Assembly: GCF_000949255.1 (NCBI RefSeq)
Contig: NZ_JXUW01000029.1
Location: forward strand, 1-35,744
Direction: 5' to 3'
DNA from: Ferrimicrobium acidiphilum DSM 19497
Lineage (GTDB): Bacteria; Actinomycetota; Acidimicrobiia; Acidimicrobiales; Acidimicrobiaceae
DNA length: 35,744 nt
Both the position numbers and the translations under genes were made by a program. Each line of letters starts with the position of its first letter. The first letter of the stretch is position 1. Below the pieces are notes generated by a model that had not been told where the DNA came from, did no database searches, and was given only the letters and a program-made list of their open reading frames with translations. This document shows, piece by piece, positions 1 to 8,614 of this stretch.

Positions 1-498
1 ACCCCGAGAGGACTGGAGCGTTCGATGATCATGGGCTTTAGCTCATCTCACTGGGTAGATGCACACCAGAACATTCTGGTCACCGGTCCAACTGGAATAG
101 GTAAGAGTTACCTTGGGTGTGCACTTGCCTACGCTGGGATTCGATCTGGCCATAGTGCACTGTACCGGAGGGCACCAGCTCTCTTTGCGGATCTAGCCAT
201 CGCCAGAGGTGATGGAAGGTATCTGAAGGTACTCGGGAGCCTTTCACGTGCTGAGATACTAGTCATAGACGATTTCGGACTCACACCACTCACAGGGAGC
301 GAACCCTCGGACCTATTGGAAGTATTGGAGGATCGATCTGAACGCAAGTCGACCATCGTCACCTCACAGCTTCCCGTTGACTCCTGGCATGAGGCACTTG
401 GGGATCCGACGCTCTCTGATGCAGTCCTCGATCGTCTCCTGTGTAACGCTCACGTTATCCAGATGAACGGGGCCTCCATGAGGACAAAGAAGTCATGA
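1..498 (+). CDS. istB: IS21-family helper ATPase IstB, 5' end cut by the window edge
   Basis: AAA+-type ATPase that assists the IS21 transposase IstA in target choice. The frame is open from the first base (it reads TPRGLERS before the first ATG at 25), which matches the conserved stretch just before the ATP-binding core of IstB proteins, so the gene enters from outside the window. Visible motifs are Walker A GPTGIGKS, Walker B ILVIDDFG, and the sensor-like VTSQLP followed by an arginine region (DRLL). The C-terminus looks complete (ends MRTKKS). The partner istA would lie upstream and cannot be seen. The stop overlaps the next gene by ATGA, so the two are probably translationally coupled. 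What is seen: the motifs. What is known: IstB family. Whether the IS is still active is unknown. Confidence 0.88.
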   Translation, partial: TPRGLERSMIMGFSSSHWVDAHQNILVTGPTGIGKSYLGCALAYAGIRSGHSALYRRAPALFADLAIARGDGRYLKVLGSLSRAEILVIDDFGLTPLTGSEPSDLLEVLEDRSERKSTIVTSQLPVDSWHEALGDPTLSDAVLDRLLCNAHVIQMNGASMRTKKS

Positions 499-848
499 GT
501 GTGAGCAGCCCAGAACAAACCCAGGAGCCATTACGTAACGTTACGAAACCATCGTTGTCAAGGATCTGCGAGGGGCCGGGATGCACCCAGATACTGGACC
601 AACAACCGAGAGGAAGACCAGCACGGTACTGCTCGGCCGCTTGTCGTATGGCTGCTCATCGACGACGAAAGAGAGGACCGGTCACAGCAGAGGTGCACTT
701 TGGTTCCGCTAGTACAAGAAATCGAAGCGAGGAGCGGTCGTGGATGGTCAAGCTACGTCGCGACAACGACGAACTGATCGTTGTCATCGGTCAGAGCAGA
801 GATGGTGCGCAGTGTCTCGCTAGTCGGCCCAACGATTTTCTCAACTGA
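495..848 (+). CDS. small zinc-finger-like basic protein, coupled to istB
   Basis: A 117-residue protein of unknown function. Residues about 26-60 hold C-x4-C (CEGPGC) followed by a basic stretch and RYCSAACR then HRRRKRG. This is the four-cysteine knuckle with an arginine-rich tail that is common in small actinobacterial proteins thought to bind zinc and possibly nucleic acid. The start ATG overlaps the istB stop in an ATGA junction, which points to co-expression with the transposition helper. The C-terminal third (about 80-117) has no motif that I recognise. It may be a passenger or an accessory protein of the element, or an ordinary chromosomal gene next to an IS insertion. Confidence 0.6.
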   Translation: MSVSSPEQTQEPLRNVTKPSLSRICEGPGCTQILDQQPRGRPARYCSAACRMAAHRRRKRGPVTAEVHFGSASTRNRSEERSWMVKLRRDNDELIVVIGQSRDGAQCLASRPNDFLN

Positions 849-1019
849 GGATACAACCATCCAAGATGGAGTAGAATTCCGACCTTTGGGGTGCACATAA
901 ATCAATCGAAAAGGAGCCAATTCTCGACCCATCAGATATACACTTCAAACAGTCCGTCTCGCGTCCTCTAGGGGGTGGCAAACTTCAGCGAGAACAGGTG
1001 GCAGATTTCGCAGGAATGC

Positions 1020-1521
1020 GCACTCTTCAAAGGTTGAGTCTTCGCTAGCGTTGATAACGATTACCTCAACGCCGAAGTGCTCACAAGGGGAGAACACCAG
1101 TTACGATCCAACACGAAGCAGTCTGTCCTTATGGCTGAGCACCAGTCGCCCAACCTCGCCAGAACGGATCCGAGATACGAGCGGCTTTAGTTCTCGTTTG
1201 TGATGGTTGAGTCCTGACCCTAGATCAGAGATGACCTCGTAGGTCCATCCGTTCGCAGCGCAATAACTCTCTAACAAAGCTACCTGGCGAACCAAGTCGT
1301 CCTTCTGTCCGTTGGTTGACACACGAGCATAAGCAATGGTGGTCCTGGTAGATGGAGTCTTATGAGGTGCAATAGCGCGCAGTTTTGAGAGGTCATAACG
1401 CCTTCTACCTCCTTAGAGTGCGCACAGGAGGATCAATACGTCCCTCTGTTTCCCATCTCCGTAGCGTCATGGGGTGAACTTAGAGTTCCTGTGCTGCTAC
1501 TCCAATGGGAAGTAACCTTGT
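1020..1521 (-). pseudogene. IS607-family serine recombinase (TnpA) remnant, three lesions
   Basis: Reading the minus strand, this is an IS607-type recombinase: a MerR-like helix-turn-helix start (GVAAQEL, then VHPMTLRRWETEGRI), then RRYDLSKLRAIAPHK, then the resolvase domain with YARVSTNGQ (catalytic serine), and SGEVGRLVLSHKDRLLR. It is broken in three places. A TAA at 1482-1480 splits AQEL from VHP. An extra base near 1412-1415 shifts the frame between RTL and GGRRRYDL. A TAA at 1103-1101 follows RLLRVGS, after which the same frame still reads LVFSPCEHFGVEVIVINASEDSTFEE. The usual start methionine is also missing and homology ends near 1020. No adjacent tnpB is visible. Only the 73-residue middle part (1101-1322) remains as an open frame. 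Confidence 0.85.
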
Positions 1522-1547
1522 CGTATAGACATTATGGTAAAGTTCAG

Positions 1548-1937
1548 TCAAGAGTGCTTAAATTGACGGTAGCTGTTATGTAGCCCCGTTACAAACCGAC
1601 GTTCTTGGGTTGAGCTCCTAACCACCTGGCAATGGACGATAAAGCGCAAGTTCTGCCCCAGGTACTCCCAGGCAACACTGCGGTCGTAGTAAGAGGAGAG
1701 CAACTGTGCCACGCGAGTGACGGTATCGGCCACACTTTGGGCGTGCAAGGTTGCCAATGCACCAGATTGCCCTGTTTGAAGCGCGTTGATGAATGTCAAC
1801 ATGCTCTCGGGATCGGCCAACTCTCCAATGATCATTCGGCGCACGTCTTCTTGTAGTCCCCACTTAAAGATCTCATCGAAAGGAATTGAACCGACCCCCA
1901 CAACACCTTTGTAGCTGTTTGCTGTTTGGCCCGCCAT
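1548..1937 (-). pseudogene. C-terminal fragment of a VirB11/CpaF-type secretion ATPase
   Basis: 129 residues against about 350-450 for the family. The part present is the C-terminal half of the ATPase core: RRMIIGELADPESM (Walker-B-like GE box), then ALQTGQSGALATLHA (the His box that reads TIHA in relatives) and ADTVTRVAQLL. The Walker A region and N-terminal domain are absent. The first ATG (1937-1935) overlaps the kgd stop as TAATG, so the fragment begins exactly where kgd ends and could still be translated by coupling. Family members power conjugation, Flp/Tad pili or type II secretion. Without the P-loop this piece cannot be a working motor. It is probably debris from an integration or deletion, like the neighbouring recombinase remnant. 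Confidence 0.7.
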
Positions 1938-4900
1938 TAGCTCAGTGGCTTTGAAACGGCGCGTTCTAGAATGTCACCTTGTTCGAGCGCGTGCATGGCG
2001 GCCGATCCAGTCGCAGGAGATCCGGTGGCGACACGGGAGACGTGCACCAACCGAAGCCGATGTTCCCCGGCCCGATGCAGGCGTGCATGGGCGAAAGGCC
2101 AGGCTCCCATGTTCTCAGGCTCCTCTTGGAGCCAGACGAGCTCGGTCGCTGAAGGATAGCTCTCGATTAGTTCGGCTATCTCGCGCTCTGGCCATGGATA
2201 GAGCTGTTCCACGCGAACAACCGCAGTCGGCACCGTGGTCGTTCGATCCCGTTGTGCGAGCGCCTCATATCCGATCTTGCCTGAACATAGGACGATGCGC
2301 CTAACGTCAAACCGACCGGATTTGTTCGGGGCCCAAGCTGGGTCGTCTAGGAGCGGGCGGAAGCTGCCTTCGGTGAACTCCTCGACTGGGCTCCTCGACT
2401 GCTTGGCACGAAGCAGTGACTTCGGCGTGAGGATGATCAAAGGCCGCTGCGCTTGCCGTGCTACCTGGGCTCTCAGCAGATGAAACAGCTGAGCCGAGGT
2501 GGTTGGATTTGCAATCGTCATATTTGGGCCCGCGGCTAGCGAGAGAAATCGTTCAAGCCTGGCCGATGAGTGCTCTGGGCCCTGCCCCTCGTAACCATGA
2601 GGAAGCATCAGCGTTAGCCCTGACTCCTGCTTCCACTTATCGTGAGCTGCTGCTATAAATTGATCGATGACGATCTGTGCACCGTTGGCAAAGTCACCGA
2701 ACTGTGCCTCCCAGATGGTGAGTGCCTGCTTATGGATCAGCGAATAGCCGTACTCGAAGGCCATCGCTGCGTATTCAGAGAGCGAGGAGTCGTAGATCAT
2801 GAAGCGACCGGCCGTCCCGGAGCTGGGCGCACCCTCGTCATCGCGGATGGATGCGAGTGGTTGATAGGTGGCGCCAGTCTGATAGTCGTAGAGGGCGGCG
2901 TGACGATGTGAGAACGTGCCGCGTCTGCTGTCTTGCCCAGAGAGGCGTACGTCATGCCCGTCGAGCATGATGGTCGCAAAAGCGAAGGCCTCGCCTAGGG
3001 CCCAATCGACCTCGCCATCGGCGTAGAGCTCCGCCCGGCTTTGGAACTGTCTGGCGAGCTTGGGGTGTAAGGTGAAGCCTTCGGGGGTCCTGTTGAGCAC
3101 CTCGACGGTATAGTCAAGCCGTTCCCGGGTCACGGCAGTCGGTACGCTTTGCACCTGTACATTTTGTGGCGGAGGCGCCGGTAGGTCTGTTGGTTTAGGT
3201 GGCGCAGCCTCTCTGGTCTCGACCAATGCCTGTTGTAGCCGCGCTAAATAGGCATCGAGAGCCTGCTCGCCCTCTTCTTCGGTGATCGCTTTCGAGCGCA
3301 CTAGGCGTTCTAGGTAGAGCTTGCGTACCGAAGGTAGCGAGTCGATGACCCGATACATCACCGGCTGCGTGTAGCTTGGCTCATCCCCCTCATTGTGTCC
3401 ATGCCGACGATAACAGATCATATCTACGACGATGTCCTTGTGGAAGGCTTCACGATAGTCCATTGCGATCTGGGCTGCTCTTAGCACGGCTTCCGGATCA
3501 TCTCCGTTGACATGGATTATCGGAGCCTGAATCATCTTGGCGATATCACTGGCATAGACCGACGAGCGAGCTTCGTTTGGGTTGGTTGTAAAACCTACCT
3601 GGTTGTTGATGACCAGGTGAATCGTGCCCCCGGTACGATAGCCGGGCAGCTGGGAGAGGTTGAGCGTCTCGGCTACCACGCCTTGACCGGCGAAGGAGGC
3701 ATCACCGTGCACCAAGATACCGAGCACGGCGAACTCAAACAGGTTGCCTCTCAGGTCTTGGGTGGCCCTGACCATGCCCTCGACCACGCCGTCCACTGCC
3801 TCAAGGTGGGAGGGGTTTGAGGCTAGCGTGATAGGAACAGCGGTCCCATCAGGGGTGTAATAGGTTCCTTCAAAGCCCTTGTGGTACTTCACGTCACCAG
3901 AACCCTGTACCGATGAAGGGTCGAGGTTGCCCTCGAACTCCTCGAAGATCATGCGGTACGATTTTCCAACTATGTTGGCTAGGACGTTTAGCCGCCCTCG
4001 GTGAGCCATGCCGAGCACCGCAGAGGTGACCGATCCACGCACCCCTTCGTTCAGGACCTCAGTAAGGAAAACAATGGCGCTTTCGGCGCCTTCGAGACCG
4101 AAGCGCTTTTGTCCGATGTAACGAGTCGAGAGGAACTTCTCGAAGGCTTCAGCGTCGTTGAGCGTGGTAAGCATACGAAGCTGGTCTTCCTTGCTCGCAC
4201 CAACGTGGATACCCTCGACACGATTCTGTATCCAGTGCTTCTCCTCGGGATTCTGGATGTGCATGTACTCGTATCCAAGTGATCCACAATAACTGTCGCG
4301 AAGAAGCTGTAGAATTTCGGCCAGAGTCAGCTCGGTGCTGTCAGCTAGGCCGTCGGTCAAAAACACTCGGCTTAGATCCCACAGGGTGAGACCGTAGGTC
4401 TCTGGATCTAGTTCCGGACTCATCGTTGGCTTGATGAGGTTGAGCGGATCCAGGCGCGCCAAGAGGTGACCACGTACCCGATAGTTGTTGATAAGCGTTT
4501 GGACATGGATCTGCTTAACAGCACGCTCAGAGGCCTCACCACCAAAGGAGCCACGATCTGGAGACCATATGGCCGGCGGGTAGGCTACACCAAGCGAATC
4601 AAAGATCTCCTGATAGAAGTTCTCCTTGCCCTCCAAGAGAGCAGCAGCGTCGGCGAGGAACTGGCCAGATTCCGCACCTTGAATAATGCGGTGGTCGTAG
4701 GTGGAGGTCAGCGTGACAGTCTTCGAGATACCGAGTTCGCCTAGCGTTCGAGGGTCAGCGGCACCAAACTCTGCCGGGTATCCGATAGCCCCAACACCGA
4801 TGATCGCGCCCTGGCCGTTCATTAGACGTGGAATCGAGTGTTCGGTTCCTATTGTTCCTGGGTTGGTAACGCTGACTGAGGCGCCTTGGAAGTCGTCGAC

Positions 4901-5806
4901 AGTAGCCCTATTCTCACGGACCTTGGCGATCAACTGGTCGTAGGCCGCTATGAACTCGGCGAATGTCTTAGTGTCGATATCTTTTAGAACTGGAACCATG
5001 AGTGTCCGTTGTCCGTCACGCCTCACGATATCAACTGCTACTCCAAGGCTGACGTGTTCGTAAGTGCGAAGCGATGCAGCTGATCCGTCGTGAGCAGGGA
5101 CGAAACTGGCGTTCATACGCGGATGCTTGCTGAGTGATTTGATGATCGCCCAGGTGATGAGGTGGCCAAAGCTGATCTTGGGGCGCCCCTCGCGGCTGAG
5201 TTGATTATTTATGATGGATCGGTTGATCTCGAGTGCCTTTGCAGGAACGGCACGAACGCTGGTGGCGGTCGGCAATAGAAGCGATTGATCCATGTTGCGG
5301 GCGAGCGCGAGTGCAGCCCCACGTAGTGGACTTAGCGTGGTGTCGTTGGCCTCGGCTGGGGGGAGCGTCTTGGCTTTGGGTTCGGCCGGGGCTGGGGTCG
5401 CTGGCGCAGATGCCGGTTGAGCTTGAGCGGAGGCTTCTGCTGTCGCACCGGTGGCAACTGGCGGCTGAGGTTGCCCCTCGGCACTACTGGCAGAGTTTGC
5501 GGGCTGAGGAGTGGAAGCCCTGAAGGACTGGGTCGATGTCGGCGGTTGGGCCGGAGGCACGTCGCTAGCGTGGTTGGTCGGCATCGTCGATCCATCAGAC
5601 CGGGCTAACGGATCCTTGGCGGAGTATCCCTCGGTGGCTACGGCATCGGTCACCGTGCTATTGGCGAATCGTGGTTCGATGTTGCGACTCTTGAAGTACT
5701 GTTGCCAGCTGGATGGGACAGAGTCGGGGTTATCTCGATAGTTGTCGAGCATCTCTTCGACAAGCCAATCGTTCGGTCCAAAGTCGGTTTCAAAGGTATC
5801 TGCCAC
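1937..5806 (-). CDS. kgd: multifunctional 2-oxoglutarate decarboxylase/dehydrogenase (E2-E1 fusion)
   Basis: TCA-cycle enzyme of the actinobacterial KGD/OdhA type. It decarboxylates 2-oxoglutarate with thiamine diphosphate and carries a fused succinyltransferase core that works with a separate E3 and lipoyl protein. Order in the 1289 residues: the short N-terminal helix conserved in the family (about 1-41, DWLVEEMLDNYR), a Pro/Ala-rich linker to about 150 (longer than in mycobacteria), an E2 acyltransferase core with DHRIIQG (His372), then the E1 part with GMAHRGRLNVL (His602), GDASFAGQG near 700, RHGHNEGDEPSYTQP and GQDSRRGTFSHRHA, and a C-terminal FGDFANGAQ / GPEHSSAR region. The start is GTG at 5806; the upstream ribosome site is weak. 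It is transcribed alone, divergent from the EAL gene, with the secretion-ATPase fragment immediately behind it. Confidence 0.96.
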   Translation of the reverse strand: MADTFETDFGPNDWLVEEMLDNYRDNPDSVPSSWQQYFKSRNIEPRFANSTVTDAVATEGYSAKDPLARSDGSTMPTNHASDVPPAQPPTSTQSFRASTPQPANSASSAEGQPQPPVATGATAEASAQAQPASAPATPAPAEPKAKTLPPAEANDTTLSPLRGAALALARNMDQSLLLPTATSVRAVPAKALEINRSIINNQLSREGRPKISFGHLITWAIIKSLSKHPRMNASFVPAHDGSAASLRTYEHVSLGVAVDIVRRDGQRTLMVPVLKDIDTKTFAEFIAAYDQLIAKVRENRATVDDFQGASVSVTNPGTIGTEHSIPRLMNGQGAIIGVGAIGYPAEFGAADPRTLGELGISKTVTLTSTYDHRIIQGAESGQFLADAAALLEGKENFYQEIFDSLGVAYPPAIWSPDRGSFGGEASERAVKQIHVQTLINNYRVRGHLLARLDPLNLIKPTMSPELDPETYGLTLWDLSRVFLTDGLADSTELTLAEILQLLRDSYCGSLGYEYMHIQNPEEKHWIQNRVEGIHVGASKEDQLRMLTTLNDAEAFEKFLSTRYIGQKRFGLEGAESAIVFLTEVLNEGVRGSVTSAVLGMAHRGRLNVLANIVGKSYRMIFEEFEGNLDPSSVQGSGDVKYHKGFEGTYYTPDGTAVPITLASNPSHLEAVDGVVEGMVRATQDLRGNLFEFAVLGILVHGDASFAGQGVVAETLNLSQLPGYRTGGTIHLVINNQVGFTTNPNEARSSVYASDIAKMIQAPIIHVNGDDPEAVLRAAQIAMDYREAFHKDIVVDMICYRRHGHNEGDEPSYTQPVMYRVIDSLPSVRKLYLERLVRSKAITEEEGEQALDAYLARLQQALVETREAAPPKPTDLPAPPPQNVQVQSVPTAVTRERLDYTVEVLNRTPEGFTLHPKLARQFQSRAELYADGEVDWALGEAFAFATIMLDGHDVRLSGQDSRRGTFSHRHAALYDYQTGATYQPLASIRDDEGAPSSGTAGRFMIYDSSLSEYAAMAFEYGYSLIHKQALTIWEAQFGDFANGAQIVIDQFIAAAHDKWKQESGLTLMLPHGYEGQGPEHSSARLERFLSLAAGPNMTIANPTTSAQLFHLLRAQVARQAQRPLIILTPKSLLRAKQSRSPVEEFTEGSFRPLLDDPAWAPNKSGRFDVRRIVLCSGKIGYEALAQRDRTTTVPTAVVRVEQLYPWPEREIAELIESYPSATELVWLQEEPENMGAWPFAHARLHRAGEHRLRLVHVSRVATGSPATGSAAMHALEQGDILERAVSKPLS

Positions 5807-6004
5807 GCCTTGTTAGTCTAGTCATCTTTCCTGGTCGATGAAAACTCGAGCGAAGTCTGGATCGGTGGGGTTCGGGAGCCTCTGAAGTTTCGTAGCGACG
5901 CTGCTGTCATCGGTCATCGGTGGCGGCAGGCATATCCTCAACTTAAAGGCGGCTCTATCGGCGTTCGGGTCAAGTATTTCCTCGCGTACGTCGAAGCTCT
6001 AAGG

Positions 6005-7318
6005 ATGGGTAAAGGAAGACCGCGTTTTGGCGTGATCGATGGATTGGACACAGTCAGGAACATCGAAGACACGCGACAGGATGTACTCAAAATGCGGGAA
6101 TACGTCCGTGAAATTTTGACCGGCGAGCGCTCTTTTTCGATGCGCTTCCAGTCGATTGCGAACGTCTTTGGTCCCAGGGTGGTTGGTTACGAGATGTTGA
6201 CTCGGTTTGATCTTCCCACAAACATTGGTCCAGATCAGATCTTTCTAGAGGCTGATGCCATCGGACTCGGAGCCGAGCTGGAGGCGCTGATCTTGGCTAG
6301 GGCCTTTAAGGAGAGACGTCGAGTTCCTCGTGATTGCTTTGTCACCGTGAACGTCAGTCCCCATCTACTCGGTCAGCCGATATTGCGATCCGTATTTGAT
6401 CGGGATCTGAGCGGAGTGGTGGTGGAGCTCACCGAGCACGTACGCATCGTCGACATAGATGCGCTTCGCGACTCCTTGACCTGGTTGCGGGCGCGTGGTG
6501 CCCTCATAGCCATGGACGATGCGGGATCAGGCTACGCCGGACTTCAGATGATTACCCAAGTCCGTCCAGATATCGTGAAGCTGGATCGTGAGCTGGTAAG
6601 CGGTATCGATACCGATGAGGTGAAGGCGCTCATATGTGCATCCTTCGGAGATTTTGTCGGACGGCTGAACGGATGGCTGCTTGCAGAGGGAGTGGAGACT
6701 CAAGCTGAGTTGGCACGAGTCGTCCAGATCGGTGTTCCACTGGTGCAGGGGTGGGTGATCGGCCGTCCAACACTTCAACCAGAACCGTTGCGAGCCGATC
6801 TAGCCGAGTGGTTGCGCTCCTACGGGGAGTCGAGGCAGATTCGACTTGACTGCTTGACCATTTTGATGGATCCGGTGCTGATTGAGACCGAGACCTCCCA
6901 GCCAACATCGGACGAAAGCACGCCCGATGTCGCCATCAGATCCGGGGAGACGCCCGCTGATGCATTGGTTGCCGACGCCGCGATGGCGAATACCGCAATC
7001 TGTGTGGTCAGCCCAAATCGCGATATCAGACGCGTCCTCTTGCCTGACAGCAGTGGGGTGCGTGTGCTTGCTATGAGCATGGTGGCACACCCGGAGGAGG
7101 GGATACGGGAGGTAGCAGTCCGAGCTATCAACCGTCCAATCGAGACGCGCTTTGATCCCATTGTCTGTGTAAACGAGAACCGGGAGCCAGTCGGGATCAT
7201 TCGCATGGAGAGGATCATCAACTTTCTTGCCGACGTCTTTGCCGACGGTGGCTCCATTGTCGAGGGAGTTGGTCTTGTCGACGGAGTTGGCAACGCCTGC
7301 TCCATCAAGGATAGCTGA
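6005..7318 (+). CDS. EAL-domain c-di-GMP phosphodiesterase with CBS-like C-terminal domain
   Basis: Hydrolyses the second messenger cyclic di-GMP. The EAL domain covers about residues 40-270 and keeps the metal and catalytic residues: E63 (signature reads EML instead of EAL), N in VNVSPHLL, E141 in VVELTEH, D171-D172 in MDDAGSGYAGL, K192 in IVKLD, E228 in AEGVET, and VQGWVIGRP. It should therefore be active. No GGDEF domain is present. Residues about 330-430 resemble a CBS pair (FDPIVCVNENREPVGIIRM), a possible nucleotide or metabolite sensor. A Thr/Ser/Asp-rich spacer lies between. ATG at 6005 is the first available start, although the frame is open upstream. Soluble; no membrane segment. 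It converges on aroK. Confidence 0.88.
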   Translation: MGKGRPRFGVIDGLDTVRNIEDTRQDVLKMREYVREILTGERSFSMRFQSIANVFGPRVVGYEMLTRFDLPTNIGPDQIFLEADAIGLGAELEALILARAFKERRRVPRDCFVTVNVSPHLLGQPILRSVFDRDLSGVVVELTEHVRIVDIDALRDSLTWLRARGALIAMDDAGSGYAGLQMITQVRPDIVKLDRELVSGIDTDEVKALICASFGDFVGRLNGWLLAEGVETQAELARVVQIGVPLVQGWVIGRPTLQPEPLRADLAEWLRSYGESRQIRLDCLTILMDPVLIETETSQPTSDESTPDVAIRSGETPADALVADAAMANTAICVVSPNRDIRRVLLPDSSGVRVLAMSMVAHPEEGIREVAVRAINRPIETRFDPIVCVNENREPVGIIRMERIINFLADVFADGGSIVEGVGLVDGVGNACSIKDS

Positions 7319-7345
7319 CGCCCTTACTCTGTTAACTAGTTGATT

Positions 7346-7900
7346 TCAGGACTGATCGAAGCTGGCGGGGAGTTCAGCAAGTACCCTTGCCAGGGTTACG
7401 GTCGGGAGTTCGTCGTGTGCCTCGAGGATCAATGAGGCGGTGGATCGGTAGATTGGCTCCCTGAGGGCTAGCAGCTCGTCGAGTTGCGCCGATCGAGCAA
7501 GAGGCCTATCGCTCGGGTTGGCTATGCGTGCTCTTGCCGTCTCCGCTGTGATCTCTAGGTAGATCATGTAGGTCGAACACAGTAGCAGTCGCGTACCTGG
7601 GTGCATCAGCGAACCACCTCCGAGCGCGAGCACCGTGCACGGTTGACTTGCGACTGAGGCGATCGCTTGGTGTTCTAGATCGCGAAATCTCGCCTCGCCC
7701 TCGTGGGCAAATAGGTCAGCTATCCGCCGACCGGTGGCAGCCTCGATCAGGCTATCGCTGTCGTAGAAAGGTACGCCGAGGTGCCTTGCCAGCAGAGCGC
7801 CAAGCGTACTCTTACCTGCTCCCATAAAGCCGGTAAGCACGATCTGGGGCCAGTGCGGCCGGCCTTGGATGTCGATATCTGTGCCATTTATGGTGGTCAT
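7346..7900 (-). CDS. aroK: shikimate kinase
   Basis: Phosphorylates shikimate at O3 with ATP in aromatic amino acid synthesis. 184 residues, slightly longer than usual because of about 18 extra N-terminal residues. P-loop GFMGAGKST at 24-32, shikimate-binding DSD at 47-49, FRDLEHQAI, glycine-rich LALGGGSL, and the lid arginine in SDRPLA. It stands alone on the minus strand, about 14 kb from aroC-aroB-aroQ, whereas in mycobacteria aroK sits between aroC and aroB; that gap is empty here. It converges with the EAL gene, with 27 bases between the stops. Confidence 0.94.
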   Translation of the reverse strand: MTTINGTDIDIQGRPHWPQIVLTGFMGAGKSTLGALLARHLGVPFYDSDSLIEAATGRRIADLFAHEGEARFRDLEHQAIASVASQPCTVLALGGGSLMHPGTRLLLCSTYMIYLEITAETARARIANPSDRPLARSAQLDELLALREPIYRSTASLILEAHDELPTVTLARVLAELPASFDQS

Positions 7901-8109
7901 AACTGCTGATAAGCCTATGGGTAGCTGCTGGGATTCTATGTAGCCAGTCGCTAGCTTGGATCTGGTTGAAACGGATTTGAGGTCGATAAAGGTTTAAAAA
8001 GAGTCAAGTGAGACCTCCGTTGAACCGAAAGCTTGATTTACCGAGAGGTGGTAGCGCCAATAGGTGCCAAAATAAGTGGTTACAGTTAGAGAGTGGAGAG
8101 TGTGGCACG

Positions 8110-8286
8110 ATGAAGCGATTTGCATGTGGAGATGTTGTGACTGGTTGTACCTGGACGATGCAGGTGAGCGACGAGGCCGATCTGATGGCACTCATCGCCG
8201 ATCATGTTGCAGTGGCCCACGGTATTGCTACGATTGATGATGAGTTAGTCGCGGTGGTGCGAGAACACATCCAACTCGTGAGCTAA
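8110..8286 (+). CDS. DUF1059 small protein
   Basis: 58 residues, the normal size of this family. It begins MKRFACGDVVTGCTWTMQ, which is the family signature with two conserved cysteines, and ends in a HVAVAHGI stretch. The longer in-frame extension to 8008 was rejected because homology starts at this ATG and a purine-rich ribosome site (GTGGAGAG) lies upstream. The function of DUF1059 proteins is not known to me; many are predicted to be small stress- or metal-related cytoplasmic proteins. Flanked by the divergent aroK and a 328-base gap. Confidence 0.82.
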   Translation: MKRFACGDVVTGCTWTMQVSDEADLMALIADHVAVAHGIATIDDELVAVVREHIQLVS

Positions 8287-8614
8287 CTACTGCCGGTCGT
8301 GGCGTTAACGCCTGACTAGGTGGGTACTTGGTAGCGACATCCTCCTCGCCCTTACAGACGGGGTTTGCGCTTCCGTTCGATCAAGTGCGCCCATGCTTTG
8401 GTGCGCCCATGCTTTGGTGCGGAGATGATTCCGAGAGTCGGTCATGGTGGCTGTCTCCTAGGAGATGGTGGACGATTACCTCGGCGGTTCTGACGCCGAC
8501 CGCTGCTAGATTAAGCTGCCGACAGCAGTGGATGTCGTGAGCCTGCGATCGGGGCAGAGATGACTGAGATTGCAGAGAGTGATCGGACCTAAGTCGGGAG
8601 GAGTATAGGCGACG
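8287..8614. other. 328-base intergenic stretch with tandem duplication and palindromes
   Basis: No convincing gene. It contains a perfect 12-base palindrome GGCGTTAACGCC (8301-8312), a 16-base unit repeated head to tail (8385-8400 and 8401-8416, with GTGCG of a third copy), a second perfect 12-base palindrome TCTCCTAGGAGA (8454-8465), and a CGGCG/CGCCG stem near 8481-8497. The last 20 bases hold the fabZ ribosome site GGAGGAG. Short frames across it resemble nothing I know. Confidence 0.6.
8385..8416. repeat. 16-base tandem duplication
   Basis: GTGCGCCCATGCTTTG occurs twice with no spacer, followed by a partial third copy (GTGCG, 8417-8421). It lies in the non-coding gap before fabZ. It looks like a recent slippage duplication. 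Confidence 0.9.
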
